Shown here piece after piece: positions 53,274-62,719 of a stretch of 64,000 nucleotides of DNA. This DNA comes from Flammeovirgaceae bacterium (GTDB taxonomy: Bacteria > Bacteroidota > Bacteroidia > Cytophagales > Cyclobacteriaceae): assembly GCA_021298355.1 (NCBI GenBank), contig JAJTEH010000002.1, positions 1-64,000 of the forward strand, given 5' to 3'. How positions within the stretch are numbered: the first letter of the stretch is position 1; each line of letters starts with the position of its first letter. A model generated the notes under the pieces. The model saw only the letters and a list, made by a program, of their open reading frames with translations, made no database searches and was not told the DNA's origin. The position numbers were made by a program, and so were the translations under genes.

Positions 53274-54473
53274 TTATATACCCATTTCTACTTGAAATCG
53301 AACTTGCCAGAACTGACTGTCTGAGTTGTTATTAAATCTCCAATTTCTATCCTCATAAGTAATATCCGATTGCAACTTCACACGATGTCCTTTAATATAT
53401 TTTGTAAATCCAAGGGTGTATTGTTTTACGTTAGGTGTTAAGGAAGCAACGTTGGAGGATGGTCGAATAGAAGAATATCTGCCAACTACCTCATAATTAC
53501 TTTTAAACAAATAGCTTGCCTGTGAATTAAGACCTTGACCTTGATAAACAAATCTGGTATCTCCGGTTTCAGTATCTGTAGTGATAGGATTTTCGTTTGT
53601 AAATCGATAAAAATACTCTGTAGCCCAAGCGAATCCTTTGTATTTAAGTAAGGCGTCAGCCATGTGGGTTTCTATGTCTCTGGCTTCAAAAAGAGGTTTA
53701 CCTAACTGTCCGCCAGTACGTAGTGTATTTTCATTATCCGAATATGTTAGACCAATAGAAACTTTTGGTTTAGGCTCGCGCATTAAATCTCCTTCAAAAA
53801 AATCACCACCATTGGTAAATTGGCCGAAGGGTAATAACTCAATGCGTGCTGTATAGGCTAAGCCTTGATCAGATCGATTAACATTTCTTCCTTCACCCGA
53901 ACTCATGGCTCCTCTCAGGATAAAATATTTTTCTCTATAAAACATTTGTAAACCAAAATCTCTGTCGATGTTGAAAGTCGAGTTTACAATCGACCTATCG
54001 GCTAGCTGCAAATCACCGGAAGAAACAACACGTTGTCTGTTACCTGGTAGTTTCCCTTGCCCAAGTGCAATAGAGAATTTTTTTGTAACCTGATATTGAA
54101 TCATCGCATCGCGCAAAACATTCGGAAAACCGGTATCATCAAAATCCATATCACCTCGAGAGAATGAAAGTTGAATAATATAAGTTAACCGTGGATCATA
54201 AATAAAACCATCGAAACGCAAACGCATTCTGCGTACACGCGCCTCAACTTCATCGATGTTTAAGTCATCCACATCATTTGTTGTGAATGCAAATCTATTC
54301 TGAATGCGAAAGCGTATGTTGAGCATGAACAAACTGTCTGGGCTGGTAATACCCAATCCTTTTCCATAGGCATAATATGGGCTGGGCGTTTCGTGCTGAT
54401 GATTTTGGTTTTGTTGCGCTGAGGCGATAAAGCCAATTAATAAGGCAATTCCTGCAAGAATGTACTTGGCCAT
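53274..54473 (-). CDS. Phosphate-selective porin O/P-type outer-membrane protein
   Basis: 399 residues from the ATG at 54473; the ATG at 54518 would leave only 17 bp to the opposite gene's start, too little for divergent promoters. A signal peptide ends FIASAQ. The barrel starts with YYAYGKGLGITSPD, and includes VRRMRLRFDGFIYDPRLTY (OprO/OprP-like), FSIALGQGKLPGNRQRVVS and a C-terminal aromatic strand FWQVRFQVEMGI. It is likely a porin for phosphate or polyphosphate; placed next to the PiT gene but 118 bp apart, so it may be co-regulated by phosphate starvation. Confidence 0.85.
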   Translation of the reverse strand: MAKYILAGIALLIGFIASAQQNQNHQHETPSPYYAYGKGLGITSPDSLFMLNIRFRIQNRFAFTTNDVDDLNIDEVEARVRRMRLRFDGFIYDPRLTYIIQLSFSRGDMDFDDTGFPNVLRDAMIQYQVTKKFSIALGQGKLPGNRQRVVSSGDLQLADRSIVNSTFNIDRDFGLQMFYREKYFILRGAMSSGEGRNVNRSDQGLAYTARIELLPFGQFTNGGDFFEGDLMREPKPKVSIGLTYSDNENTLRTGGQLGKPLFEARDIETHMADALLKYKGFAWATEYFYRFTNENPITTDTETGDTRFVYQGQGLNSQASYLFKSNYEVVGRYSSIRPSSNVASLTPNVKQYTLGFTKYIKGHRVKLQSDITYEDRNWRFNNNSDSQFWQVRFQVEMGI

Positions 54474-54535
54474 GGCATTAGGTTTATACAAGGTTGTAAA
54501 TTTACGAGTAGTTTGCATCTTTCAATAAAGTAAAT

Positions 54536-55201
54536 GTGAAACCTGATAGTGTAGAAAAAAAGCAAGTTTTCGTAGAAATCCACAATAATGGTTTTTTATT
54601 ATTGCCACAAAAGGCATTGTATTGGCAAGAAGAAAAGGCATTGGTTATTGCAGATTTGCACATTGGTAAAACTAATCATTTCAGAAGGTCGGGCCTGCCA
54701 GTGCCCGAAGCAGCCAATACCAGCAATTACGAAAAACTTATTTCGTGCATTCAAGTATGCGAACCCGAAAAAGTAATTTTTGCCGGAGATCTTTTTCATA
54801 GTGCCTATAACCAGGCGTGGGAAGAGTTAGGCCAATTGCTTCAACATTTTACTTCTATTAGGTTTTATCTAACCATCGGCAACCACGATGTGATGAGCAA
54901 CCACCAATATCAACGCTTTAACATTCAAGTTATAGACACTTATTTGGCCAATAACATTGCTATAACGCACCATCCGGATGCAACCGATAAGAAGGTGTAT
55001 AACCTGGCAGGGCACGTTCATCCGGGTTTCAGACTAAGCGGTAAAGCCAAACAAGCCTTAACTTTACCTTGTTTTTATTTTGGAGAAGATGGTGGCTTAC
55101 TTCCAGCCTTTGGTGCATTTACCGGTTTGAGCCGCATCGAACCAAAAGTTAACGATCAGATATATGTTATAGTGGATCAATCTATTGTAAAAGTTTGCTA
55201 A
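54536..55201 (+). CDS. Metallophosphoesterase, PdeM-like (ligase-associated DNA repair nuclease family)
   Basis: 221 residues from GTG at 54536. The metal-binding motifs of the family occur in order: ADLHIGK, GDLFHS, GNHD and AGHVHPGF. Length and spacing fit PdeM-type ligase-associated enzymes, but no ATP-dependent ligase, Lhr or exonuclease gene is next to it, so the repair link is not supported by context. The stop overlaps the start of the CapA-like gene by one base (TAATG), so they are co-translated. Confidence 0.8.
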   Translation: MKPDSVEKKQVFVEIHNNGFLLLPQKALYWQEEKALVIADLHIGKTNHFRRSGLPVPEAANTSNYEKLISCIQVCEPEKVIFAGDLFHSAYNQAWEELGQLLQHFTSIRFYLTIGNHDVMSNHQYQRFNIQVIDTYLANNIAITHHPDATDKKVYNLAGHVHPGFRLSGKAKQALTLPCFYFGEDGGLLPAFGAFTGLSRIEPKVNDQIYVIVDQSIVKVC

Positions 55202-56298
55202 TGAAGATACCTACTTTTTTTCTACTGTTTTTTTTCTGTGTAGTGCATGCAAAGGCACAAACAGCCGACACTTCCCGAATTAACTTATTATTTGCCGGAG
55301 ATATAATGGGGCACGATTCGCAAATACAAGCGGCCTGGAGCGTAAAAGAAAATACATACAATTATGCTTCTTGCTTTGCCCATCTGGCACCTAAAATAAA
55401 ACAGGCCGATATTGCTATTGGTAATTTAGAACTTACTTTGGCAGGGCCACCTTATAAGGGATATCCGGCCTTTAGTTCGCCCGATGCATTGGCATTTTCC
55501 TTAAAAGATGCAGGCTTTGATGTTTTAGTAACAGCCAACAACCATTCGTGCGATAAAGGTAAAAAAGGTATTACCCGTACAATTGATGTGTTGGATAGCC
55601 TGGGGCTGCTTCATACAGGAACATTTAAAGATAACGTTAGCCGAGATACACTCTATCCATTAATCATCGAAAAAAATAACGTTAAAATTGCTTTGCTAAA
55701 TTATACGTACGGCACCAATGGAATACCCGTGCCCAAACCAACAAGAGTTAACTTAATTGATACAACACAAATTGCGCAAGATATACTAAGAATTAATAAA
55801 GATAGCGTGGATGTAATCATCAGCTTTATGCATTGGGGTGCCGAGTACCAATCGTTACCGGATAAAAACCAAATTATGCTAGCCAACTGGCTTACAAAAA
55901 AAGGAGTACAGTTAGTAATTGGCGCGCATCCGCATGTGTTGCAACCCATTATACGCGATACGATTAACCATACTTTAGTAGCTTATTCGTTGGGTAATTT
56001 TGTTAGTGGCCAACGCGATAGATTTAAAAATGGTGGAATGATGTTGCACATAGAATTAGAAAAGATTGAAAAAACAAACGGAGAAAAAAACATGGTTATA
56101 AAAAGCGCTACGTATTCACTTCACTACATGCATAAAACATCAGACAAAAAATACGTAGCTGTGCCAACACTCGCAGAAGATAAGGCAAGTGAACTATTGG
56201 GTTCTGCAACATCTATTCAGGCCTATACGCTGTTTATAGAAGATAGCAGGCAGTTATTCTCTAAGCATAATAGAGGGGTAGAAGAAGCTAAGGAATAA
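55201..56298 (+). CDS. CapA-family metallophosphatase-like exported protein
   Basis: 365 residues from the ATG at 55201. A signal peptide ends CVVHAKAQ. The CapA/PgsA-type phosphoesterase fold shows FAGDIMGHDSQ, IGNLELTLAG, TANNHSCDKG, SFMHWGAEYQ and GAHPHVLQP, with all metal-binding positions. Gram-positive relatives participate in poly-gamma-glutamate capsule formation, but there is no capBC pair here, so the role in this organism is open. It follows pdeM-like gene by translational coupling and is closed by the terminator at 56311. Confidence 0.88.
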   Translation: MKIPTFFLLFFFCVVHAKAQTADTSRINLLFAGDIMGHDSQIQAAWSVKENTYNYASCFAHLAPKIKQADIAIGNLELTLAGPPYKGYPAFSSPDALAFSLKDAGFDVLVTANNHSCDKGKKGITRTIDVLDSLGLLHTGTFKDNVSRDTLYPLIIEKNNVKIALLNYTYGTNGIPVPKPTRVNLIDTTQIAQDILRINKDSVDVIISFMHWGAEYQSLPDKNQIMLANWLTKKGVQLVIGAHPHVLQPIIRDTINHTLVAYSLGNFVSGQRDRFKNGGMMLHIELEKIEKTNGEKNMVIKSATYSLHYMHKTSDKKYVAVPTLAEDKASELLGSATSIQAYTLFIEDSRQLFSKHNRGVEEAKE

Positions 56299-56310
56299 GC
56301 CCTATAAAAA

Positions 56311-56346
56311 GGAAAAAGCGGCTTGGCATTGCCAACCGCTTTTTCC
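56311..56346. terminator. Bidirectional intrinsic terminator
   Basis: GGAAAAAGCGG (56311-56321) pairs with CCGCTTTTTCC (56336-56346), continuing into TTGGC/GCCAA with a one-base bulge and an ATT loop. The convergent glutamine synthetase gene ends at 56363. Confidence 0.85.
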
Positions 56347-56362
56347 CGGTTTAGATTAAGGT

Positions 56363-58525
56363 TTATCGAAGAAACAAAAGTTCTCTGTATTTTACAAGAG
56401 GCCAGTCTTCATCGTCAATTAAAAGTTCGAGTTCGTCTACAGATTCGCGGATTTTATCAAAATATTTTTCTTTGATTTTTTCGCAATACGCTTCTGCCTT
56501 CTCGAAAGCGTCTGTCATCTTGTTTACTTTTTTACGTTCTTCAACCATGTTGCGCACATTGGTTTTTATGGTTTCGATGTGGGCGCTAATTTCTTCTATT
56601 GTTTTTACAACCGCTTTGTTATCGATGCCTAAACCTTTTAAACCATTGGCATTGTTTATCAGTTTACTTTGGTAAGCAATGGCTGTAGGTATAATGTGGT
56701 TCATGGCTAAATCTCCCATTATGCGCGCTTCAATCTGCACTCTTTTAATGTAAGATTCCAACTTAATCTCTTGTCTGGCTTCTACTTCTTTGTGCGAGTA
56801 AATACCATGGCGTTCAAACAACTCTACAGACTTTATAGAGGTGTAGGCCTTAATGGCAGTAGGCATATTTTTGAAATTGTTTAAACCACGTTTAGCGGCT
56901 TCGGCTACCCACTCATCGCTATACCCATCTCCTTCGAAACGTATGGCCTTAGATTCTGCAATGTAACGTCTTAATACAGTTACGATAGCTAATCTTTTTT
57001 CTGTTCCTTTCTCTATTTCTTTGGTTACTTCTTCAAAAAGTTTTTCTAATTGATCAGCCACAATAACGTTTAGGGCTGTCATCGCGGTAGCGCAATTATC
57101 CGAAGAACCCACAGCACGGAATTCAAATTTATTACCTGTAAATGCAAATGGCGAAGTTCTGTTTCTGTCTGTGTTATCTAGAATGATTTCCGGAATATGA
57201 TCGATTCCTAATTTCATATACATGTTATCGCCTTTTTCGATCTTCACATTTCCTTTGCTTTCTAATTCATCTAACACGGCACTCATTTGCGAACCTAAGA
57301 AAGTCGACATGATGGCCGGAGGCGCTTCGTTGGCACCTAATCTGAAATCGTTACCTGGTGTGGCAATACTGGCGCGTAATAAATCGGCATGTTCGTGCAC
57401 AGCCTTAACGGTTGTAACAAAGAAAGTTAAGAACATGAGGTTATCGCGGGCACTGCTGCTGGGGGCGAAAAGGTTTACACCTGTGTCTGTTATCAGCGAC
57501 CAGTTATTATGCTTACCACTTCCGTTTACTCCGGCAAAAGGTTTTTCGTGAAACAGAACGCGGAAATTATGTTTTTCGGCTACACGTGCCATTACATCCA
57601 TTAACAATTGGTTATGGTCGTTGGCAACGTTTACTTCTTCAAACATGGGGGCAACTTCAAATTGGCTTGGAGCCACTTCGTTGTGGCGCGTGCGCAAGGG
57701 TATACCCAATTTCCAGCTTTCGGCTTCAAACTCTTTCATGAAATCGTACACACGCGAAGGAATTGATCCGAAGTAATGGTCTTCTAATTGTTGCCCGCGT
57801 GCAGGTGCATGGCCAAATACGGAACGTCCGGCCATTACTAAATCGGGGCGAGCCATATACAGGGCTTCGTCTATTAAAAAATACTCTTGCTCTATACCTA
57901 ACGATGCTGTTACTTTCTGTACGTCACGGTCGAAAAGTTGTGCAACTTTAGTAGCGGCCTTGTCTACAATCTTTAAAGCTTTTAATAAAGATGCTTTGGT
58001 ATCGAGCGTTTCGCCTGTGTAGGAAACAAATATGGTTGGTATGCAAAGTGTTTTACCATACAAGAACATGGGCGAGGAGGGATCCCATGCGGTATACCCG
58101 CGGGCTTCGAAGGTAGAGCGAATACCACCACTTGGAAAAGAGGATGCATCAGGCTCTTGTTGCACCAATTCGCTTCCTTTAAATTTTTCTATGCCCGAGG
58201 TGCCATCAAAAAAACTATCGTGTTTTTCGGCTGTTCCTCCTGTAAGAGGCTGAAACCAGTGTGTAAAATGAGTAGCTCCTTTGGTAATAGCCCAGCTTTT
58301 AGCGGCCGATGCCACTGCATCTGCAGTTTCTTCATCTATTTTTTCGCCTTTTTTAATCGCTTGGCTTACTTTCTTAAAAACAGCCGGAGCTAAAGTTGCG
58401 CGCATTTCTTCGGTAGAGAATACACTCTCGCCAAAGAATTCGGAAACCTTTGTTGTTGGTAATTCAACATGAATTTTCGGGCGAGTAGCCAGTTGGTCTA
58501 ACGCCTTAAATCGTAAATGAGCCAT
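56363..58525 (-). CDS. glnN: Glutamine synthetase type III
   Basis: 720 residues, the normal size for the GlnN family (about 720-730), much longer than GSI. The ATP/glutamate site appears as ASLGIEQEYFLIDEALY, and KPFAGVNGSGKHNNWS is the Gly-rich signature. GSIII-specific N-terminal RSTFEARGYTAWDPSSP and the long C-terminal helical region (AIAYQSKLINNANGL to VDELELLIDDEDW) are present. It forms glutamine from glutamate, ammonia and ATP; in Bacteroidota it is usually the main or only GS. Alone here, facing the CapA gene. Confidence 0.97.
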   Translation of the reverse strand: MAHLRFKALDQLATRPKIHVELPTTKVSEFFGESVFSTEEMRATLAPAVFKKVSQAIKKGEKIDEETADAVASAAKSWAITKGATHFTHWFQPLTGGTAEKHDSFFDGTSGIEKFKGSELVQQEPDASSFPSGGIRSTFEARGYTAWDPSSPMFLYGKTLCIPTIFVSYTGETLDTKASLLKALKIVDKAATKVAQLFDRDVQKVTASLGIEQEYFLIDEALYMARPDLVMAGRSVFGHAPARGQQLEDHYFGSIPSRVYDFMKEFEAESWKLGIPLRTRHNEVAPSQFEVAPMFEEVNVANDHNQLLMDVMARVAEKHNFRVLFHEKPFAGVNGSGKHNNWSLITDTGVNLFAPSSSARDNLMFLTFFVTTVKAVHEHADLLRASIATPGNDFRLGANEAPPAIMSTFLGSQMSAVLDELESKGNVKIEKGDNMYMKLGIDHIPEIILDNTDRNRTSPFAFTGNKFEFRAVGSSDNCATAMTALNVIVADQLEKLFEEVTKEIEKGTEKRLAIVTVLRRYIAESKAIRFEGDGYSDEWVAEAAKRGLNNFKNMPTAIKAYTSIKSVELFERHGIYSHKEVEARQEIKLESYIKRVQIEARIMGDLAMNHIIPTAIAYQSKLINNANGLKGLGIDNKAVVKTIEEISAHIETIKTNVRNMVEERKKVNKMTDAFEKAEAYCEKIKEKYFDKIRESVDELELLIDDEDWPLVKYRELLFLR

Positions 58526-58721
58526 AGTGGTTGTGTTTTTTCACTTTATGGCTGCAAAACTAGTCTTTTTTTCACGAAGTAGGTTTTATTTTAACCCTAA
58601 TTTATTCTAAATGATATATTTTTTTAGAATATGGGCTAAATTCTGATCAGGTATAGATTTTTTTGTTTACCTCTCATAAAAAGTAGTTTGGGCATCAGGC
58701 TATTTAAACACATATTTGAGA

Positions 58722-60230
58722 GTGAAAAAACTAATTCTTCTATTCTGTGCATGGTGGAGCGTTATTGCTGTTGCGCAACCAATTAATCCGGCTGATGATA
58801 TTGTGTATAAATCGGATGAAGTAGCCACTATTTATCTTACTCTCTCGGCTGAAGCAAAAGCTTTTTTTCTTAATCCGGCCAATCAGAATAGTGAGCAATA
58901 TTTTCCGGCACAGTTCCGATTTGTAAATTCAATTACCGACCAAACACTTTCTTACCAGGTAGGAGTTCGCCTAAGGGGCAATACATCCAGAACGCACGAA
59001 AAGAAAAGTTATAAAATAGATTTCCGCGAGTATGGAGGCGCTTCATTTTATACCTATAAAAAGTTTAATCTGAAACCCGATGTTAACGATCCATCGCTTA
59101 TGCGTGAGCCTACAACGTATCTGTTTTACAGAGAAATGAATGTAGTGGCACCCCGTACACATTATACACGCTTGTTTATTAATGGCGAGTATATGGGGTT
59201 ATACATAAACGTTGAATCGATAGACGATGAGTTTATGGATTTACGTTTCGGTCATGAAGAAGGCTTTTTGTATAAAGCTTCTTTTGGTGCCGATTTATCT
59301 TCTACAGCTCAGGCAACTAATACCAATTTGTTTGAATCGCAGATGAACGATAATATAGCCGATAGCAGAACGCAGCTTTCTACGTTCATCAGTGTTTTAA
59401 ACAACACACCAGTAGAACAATTAAAAACAGAATTAGAAAAAGTTTTTGAAGTAGATCGTTTTCTTAGGCAATATGCAGTTGAAGCACTTCTTGGACATTG
59501 GGATGCGTACGCTTACAATAAAAACAACTACTACTTATACTACAATGGTAAAAGTGGAAAAATAGATTTTATTCCCTTCGATACCGATAATACCTGGGGA
59601 ATTGATTGGGTAAACCGCGATTGGGCCACACGCGATTTAAACAATTGGCAAAGAACCAACGAAGCCCGGCCCTTGGTTACAAGAATCTTGGCAGTAGAAG
59701 AATACCGGCTTACTTACCAACATTATCTGAGAATTTTACTGAATAGTTATTTTAATACTACGTATTTAACCCCTAAACTAAATGCCATTAAAAGTATGAT
59801 TGCGCCTGCTTTACAAAGCGATACGTACTATCCTAGGGCTTTTGGATTCGACATAAATGATTTTGCCAACTCCTTAAACGATGGTATACCGGGAACACAG
59901 GTAGATTATGGCTTGTTAGAATACATGAATGTAAGAAGGGCAAAAGCATTAGAACAAATTCCTGCATTGGTAACCAGCGTAGACAACCCACCGTCAGCCT
60001 CTTCAGAATCAGTTCCTTTCCCCAACCCTTCGAACGAACCACTGTTTTTTTTGAAAACAAAAGCCGATCAGGTAAAGAATATTAAAATATACCAGCTAAA
60101 TGGTATTCTTCAAGAGTTTACTAGTAAGGAAGTTGAAAATGGTGTTGAGATTAAATTGGTACAACCTCAACAAGGTATTTATTTTATTCAGAATAACGGT
60201 CGGGTATATAAATGGATGTATACTGATTGA
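58722..60230 (+). CDS. CotH-family protein with T9SS sorting domain
   Basis: 502 residues from GTG at 58722 (a TTG lies 6 nt upstream; no ATG). A signal peptide ends VIAVAQ. The CotH kinase-like core has VRLRGNTSRTHEKKSYKIDF, FNLKPDVNDPSLMREPT, YMGLYINVESIDDEF and IDFIPFDTDNTWGIDW, including the Asp residues that bind Mg-ATP in bacterial CotH kinases. The C-terminus (about 430-502, VPFPNPSNEPLFF to GIYFIQNNGRVYKW) is a short type IX secretion sorting domain. Exported to the surface, where phosphorylation of extracellular protein is possible but unproven. Confidence 0.85.
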   Translation: MKKLILLFCAWWSVIAVAQPINPADDIVYKSDEVATIYLTLSAEAKAFFLNPANQNSEQYFPAQFRFVNSITDQTLSYQVGVRLRGNTSRTHEKKSYKIDFREYGGASFYTYKKFNLKPDVNDPSLMREPTTYLFYREMNVVAPRTHYTRLFINGEYMGLYINVESIDDEFMDLRFGHEEGFLYKASFGADLSSTAQATNTNLFESQMNDNIADSRTQLSTFISVLNNTPVEQLKTELEKVFEVDRFLRQYAVEALLGHWDAYAYNKNNYYLYYNGKSGKIDFIPFDTDNTWGIDWVNRDWATRDLNNWQRTNEARPLVTRILAVEEYRLTYQHYLRILLNSYFNTTYLTPKLNAIKSMIAPALQSDTYYPRAFGFDINDFANSLNDGIPGTQVDYGLLEYMNVRRAKALEQIPALVTSVDNPPSASSESVPFPNPSNEPLFFLKTKADQVKNIKIYQLNGILQEFTSKEVENGVEIKLVQPQQGIYFIQNNGRVYKWMYTD

Positions 60231-61277
60231 TTATTTAAACCATGTAACTTCTACTAAAAACCTTGGATCTATAGCGCCAAGTTTTTCGTAAGCAGATTTA
60301 GATATTTTAAGAACAACCTTATCATTTGCTGCAATATCGGGTAATTGCCCGATAACGCGTACAAATACTTCCCGGTCGTTCATCATGTTTTTCACTTTCA
60401 AGATTGTTCCAATGGGTGCGTTTCTATGCAAAGCCAAATATTTTCGGTTGCTGGCTGTGCCATCTATTACTTCAGCAAGCCCGGTGTCTGTTACTTCCTT
60501 TCCATCTTTATATCCCTCTGATAATTGTATGGGTTGAGTCTTAACAGTTTCTTCAACAACAGGAGTTGTCTGTTTTATTTCCGGCTCAATCGCTTTACCT
60601 TCTGGAGTAACTTCTTCAGTAACAATATTCTTTTCTGAGATAATTTGTTGTTTAGCATTGGCTTCGCTTACAATCAATATCTGTCCGAGTTTCAATTCAT
60701 TTCCCTCCAGATTATTCCATGCTTTTAATTGCTCGATACTAACATTGTATTTTTTAGCAATACCAAATAATGTTTCTTTAGCTGCTACTGTATGTGTGCC
60801 ATTAAGTTTTAATTCTTTAACAGGTTCTGCAACCGATGGTGTCGGAACGATATTCTTTTTTCTTACATTCAACTCTTGTCCTACCGAAAGAGTATTGCTA
60901 CTTAGGTTGTTTAAAGATTTTAATTCGTCTACACTTAAATTATAAGATCGGGCTATGGAAAAGAGTGTTTCTTTTTCTGCCACTACATGTATAATTCCGC
61001 CAATGGGTTTGCGTACAGTTTGCACATACGGAACTTTTAAAATTGTTCCTACTTCTAAGCCTGCATCTGCTTGCGGATTTTTTTCTAAGACGGCCTCTAC
61101 TGTTGTGCCATATCTTTTTGCAATGCCGTATAGTGTTTCTTTTAATTCAACCCGGTGGATAACAAAGATTTTCCCATCAATCGTTTCTTTGCCTAAAGAA
61201 TCGGCAGGTGCATCAGCATGAAAAAAAGCTGAGCCAAAAAGTACCAGTAGTTTTATCATAAAAATCAAAAATCGCAT
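60231..61277 (-). CDS. LysM-repeat protein with C-terminal DPBB (RlpA-like) domain
   Basis: 348 residues. A signal peptide (about 1-22, IKLLVLFGSAFFHADA). Three LysM domains at about 35-82, 92-137 and 160-205 (HRVELKETLYGIAKRYGT, HVVAEKETLFSIARSYNLSV, HTVAAKETLFGIAKKYNVSI). A Glu/Thr-rich linker (205-265) leads to a double-psi beta-barrel-like domain at about 270-348 (NRKYLALHRNAPIGTILKVKN and VRVIGQLPD). The combination is common in Bacteroidota; it should bind peptidoglycan in the periplasm. Whether the DPBB part has transglycosylase activity cannot be said. Confidence 0.87.
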   Translation of the reverse strand: MRFLIFMIKLLVLFGSAFFHADAPADSLGKETIDGKIFVIHRVELKETLYGIAKRYGTTVEAVLEKNPQADAGLEVGTILKVPYVQTVRKPIGGIIHVVAEKETLFSIARSYNLSVDELKSLNNLSSNTLSVGQELNVRKKNIVPTPSVAEPVKELKLNGTHTVAAKETLFGIAKKYNVSIEQLKAWNNLEGNELKLGQILIVSEANAKQQIISEKNIVTEEVTPEGKAIEPEIKQTTPVVEETVKTQPIQLSEGYKDGKEVTDTGLAEVIDGTASNRKYLALHRNAPIGTILKVKNMMNDREVFVRVIGQLPDIAANDKVVLKISKSAYEKLGAIDPRFLVEVTWFK

Positions 61278-61381
61278 CTAAATTAATGAAACAATTCGCA
61301 AAATTCAGGCCGAATGTTCGATTTAATAACGAACTGCATCCAGTGAAATATTGTTTACCTTTACGTTTTAAAAACACCTTC

Positions 61382-62719
61382 ATGAGAAACTGTTTCTTTA
61401 TACTCGTTGCTTTGTTTTGCACGTTACCGGCTTTCGCTCAACAGACTACCAAGAAAGTGATGGTGATGGATATTAAATCAGAAATTGATCCTCGTACCAA
61501 TCGCTACGTTGAACTGGCATTGGAAAATGCCAGAAAAATAGAAGCGGATATCATCATTATAGAAATGGATACGTATGGCGGAGTGCTTACAGACGCTAAA
61601 GAGATTGTAGATAAAATTATGGATTGGGAAAAACCCATATGGGTATATATCAATTCTGATGCAGCTTCTGCCGGTGCTTTAATTTCAATTGCTTGCGATA
61701 GTATATACATGGCACCCGGTGCAAGCATTGGTGCAGCAACAGTAGTTGATGCAACCGGTGAGCGCGCACCGGATAAATACCAATCGTATATGCGCGGTAT
61801 TATGCGCTCTACTGCTGAGCAAAACGGAAGAAACCCAAGCATTGCCGAAGGCATGGTTGACGAATCTATTGTAATTGATAGCATTAAAAAAGAAGGTCAG
61901 GTTATTACATTCTCAACTTCCGAAGCTATAAAATATGGTTACTGCGAAGCAAAAGTAAACAGCATAGAAGAAATTCTGGAGTTGAACAAGGTAAAGTCGT
62001 ACACCATCGAAAAGTTTGAGTTATCTGCAGTAGATAAAATCGTAAGTATATTTTTAAATCCTTTTATCAGTGGTATTTTAATTCTAATCATCATTGCTGG
62101 TATTTATTTTGAAATGCAAGCACCCGGTATTGGTTTTCCTTTATTAGCTGCCGGTATTGCGTTGGTTTTATACTTAGTTCCATACTACTTAAATGGACTG
62201 GCAGAAAATTGGGAGATCATTACGCTTTTTATCGGCTTCGCCTTAATTGCTGTCGAGATATTTGTATTACCCGGTTTTGGTATCGCAGGAATAGCCGGTA
62301 TAGTATTAACGGTTGGCTCCTTAATTCTAATTATGGTAAACAACGATGCATTTGATTTTGAATTTGTAGCATCAGAAAGTTTGATTTATGCAGCCGCAGC
62401 TGCCTTTGCAGGTTTGTTTGGTGGTATTGTTTTGTTATTTGTGGGAGGTGGAAAGTTGATGCAATCAAAACGTTTTCAAGCCATTGCTTTAACCGAAACC
62501 ATGGACAAAGAGAAAGGATTTGTAGGTACTTTTTTTACTGATAAAATGACGGGGAAACAAGGAAAAGCAATAACCGTGTTGCGTCCATCAGGTAAAATAG
62601 AAATTGATGGAAAAGTGTATGATGCCTATTCGCGTGGGGAGTATATAGAAAAAGATACTGAGATTGAAGTAATTGGTGAAGACACAACTTCGTTACAAGT
62701 AAAGCAGCGCACAGCATGA
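61382..62719 (+). CDS. NfeD-family membrane serine protease (long form)
   Basis: 445 residues from the ATG at 61382. A signal peptide ends LPAFAQ. The N-terminal ClpP-like protease domain (about 25-190) has DTYGGVLTDAKEIVDKI and the nucleophile in NSDAASAGALISIACD. Four or five membrane helices follow (about 215-370), then an OB-fold NfeD C-terminal domain (VGTFFTDKMTGKQGKAITVLR to GEYIEKDTEIEVIG). The family is linked to slipins (membrane stomatin-like proteins) but no slipin gene is next to it. Its 3' end overlaps kdsB by 4 nt. Confidence 0.9.
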   Translation: MRNCFFILVALFCTLPAFAQQTTKKVMVMDIKSEIDPRTNRYVELALENARKIEADIIIIEMDTYGGVLTDAKEIVDKIMDWEKPIWVYINSDAASAGALISIACDSIYMAPGASIGAATVVDATGERAPDKYQSYMRGIMRSTAEQNGRNPSIAEGMVDESIVIDSIKKEGQVITFSTSEAIKYGYCEAKVNSIEEILELNKVKSYTIEKFELSAVDKIVSIFLNPFISGILILIIIAGIYFEMQAPGIGFPLLAAGIALVLYLVPYYLNGLAENWEIITLFIGFALIAVEIFVLPGFGIAGIAGIVLTVGSLILIMVNNDAFDFEFVASESLIYAAAAAFAGLFGGIVLLFVGGGKLMQSKRFQAIALTETMDKEKGFVGTFFTDKMTGKQGKAITVLRPSGKIEIDGKVYDAYSRGEYIEKDTEIEVIGEDTTSLQVKQRTA

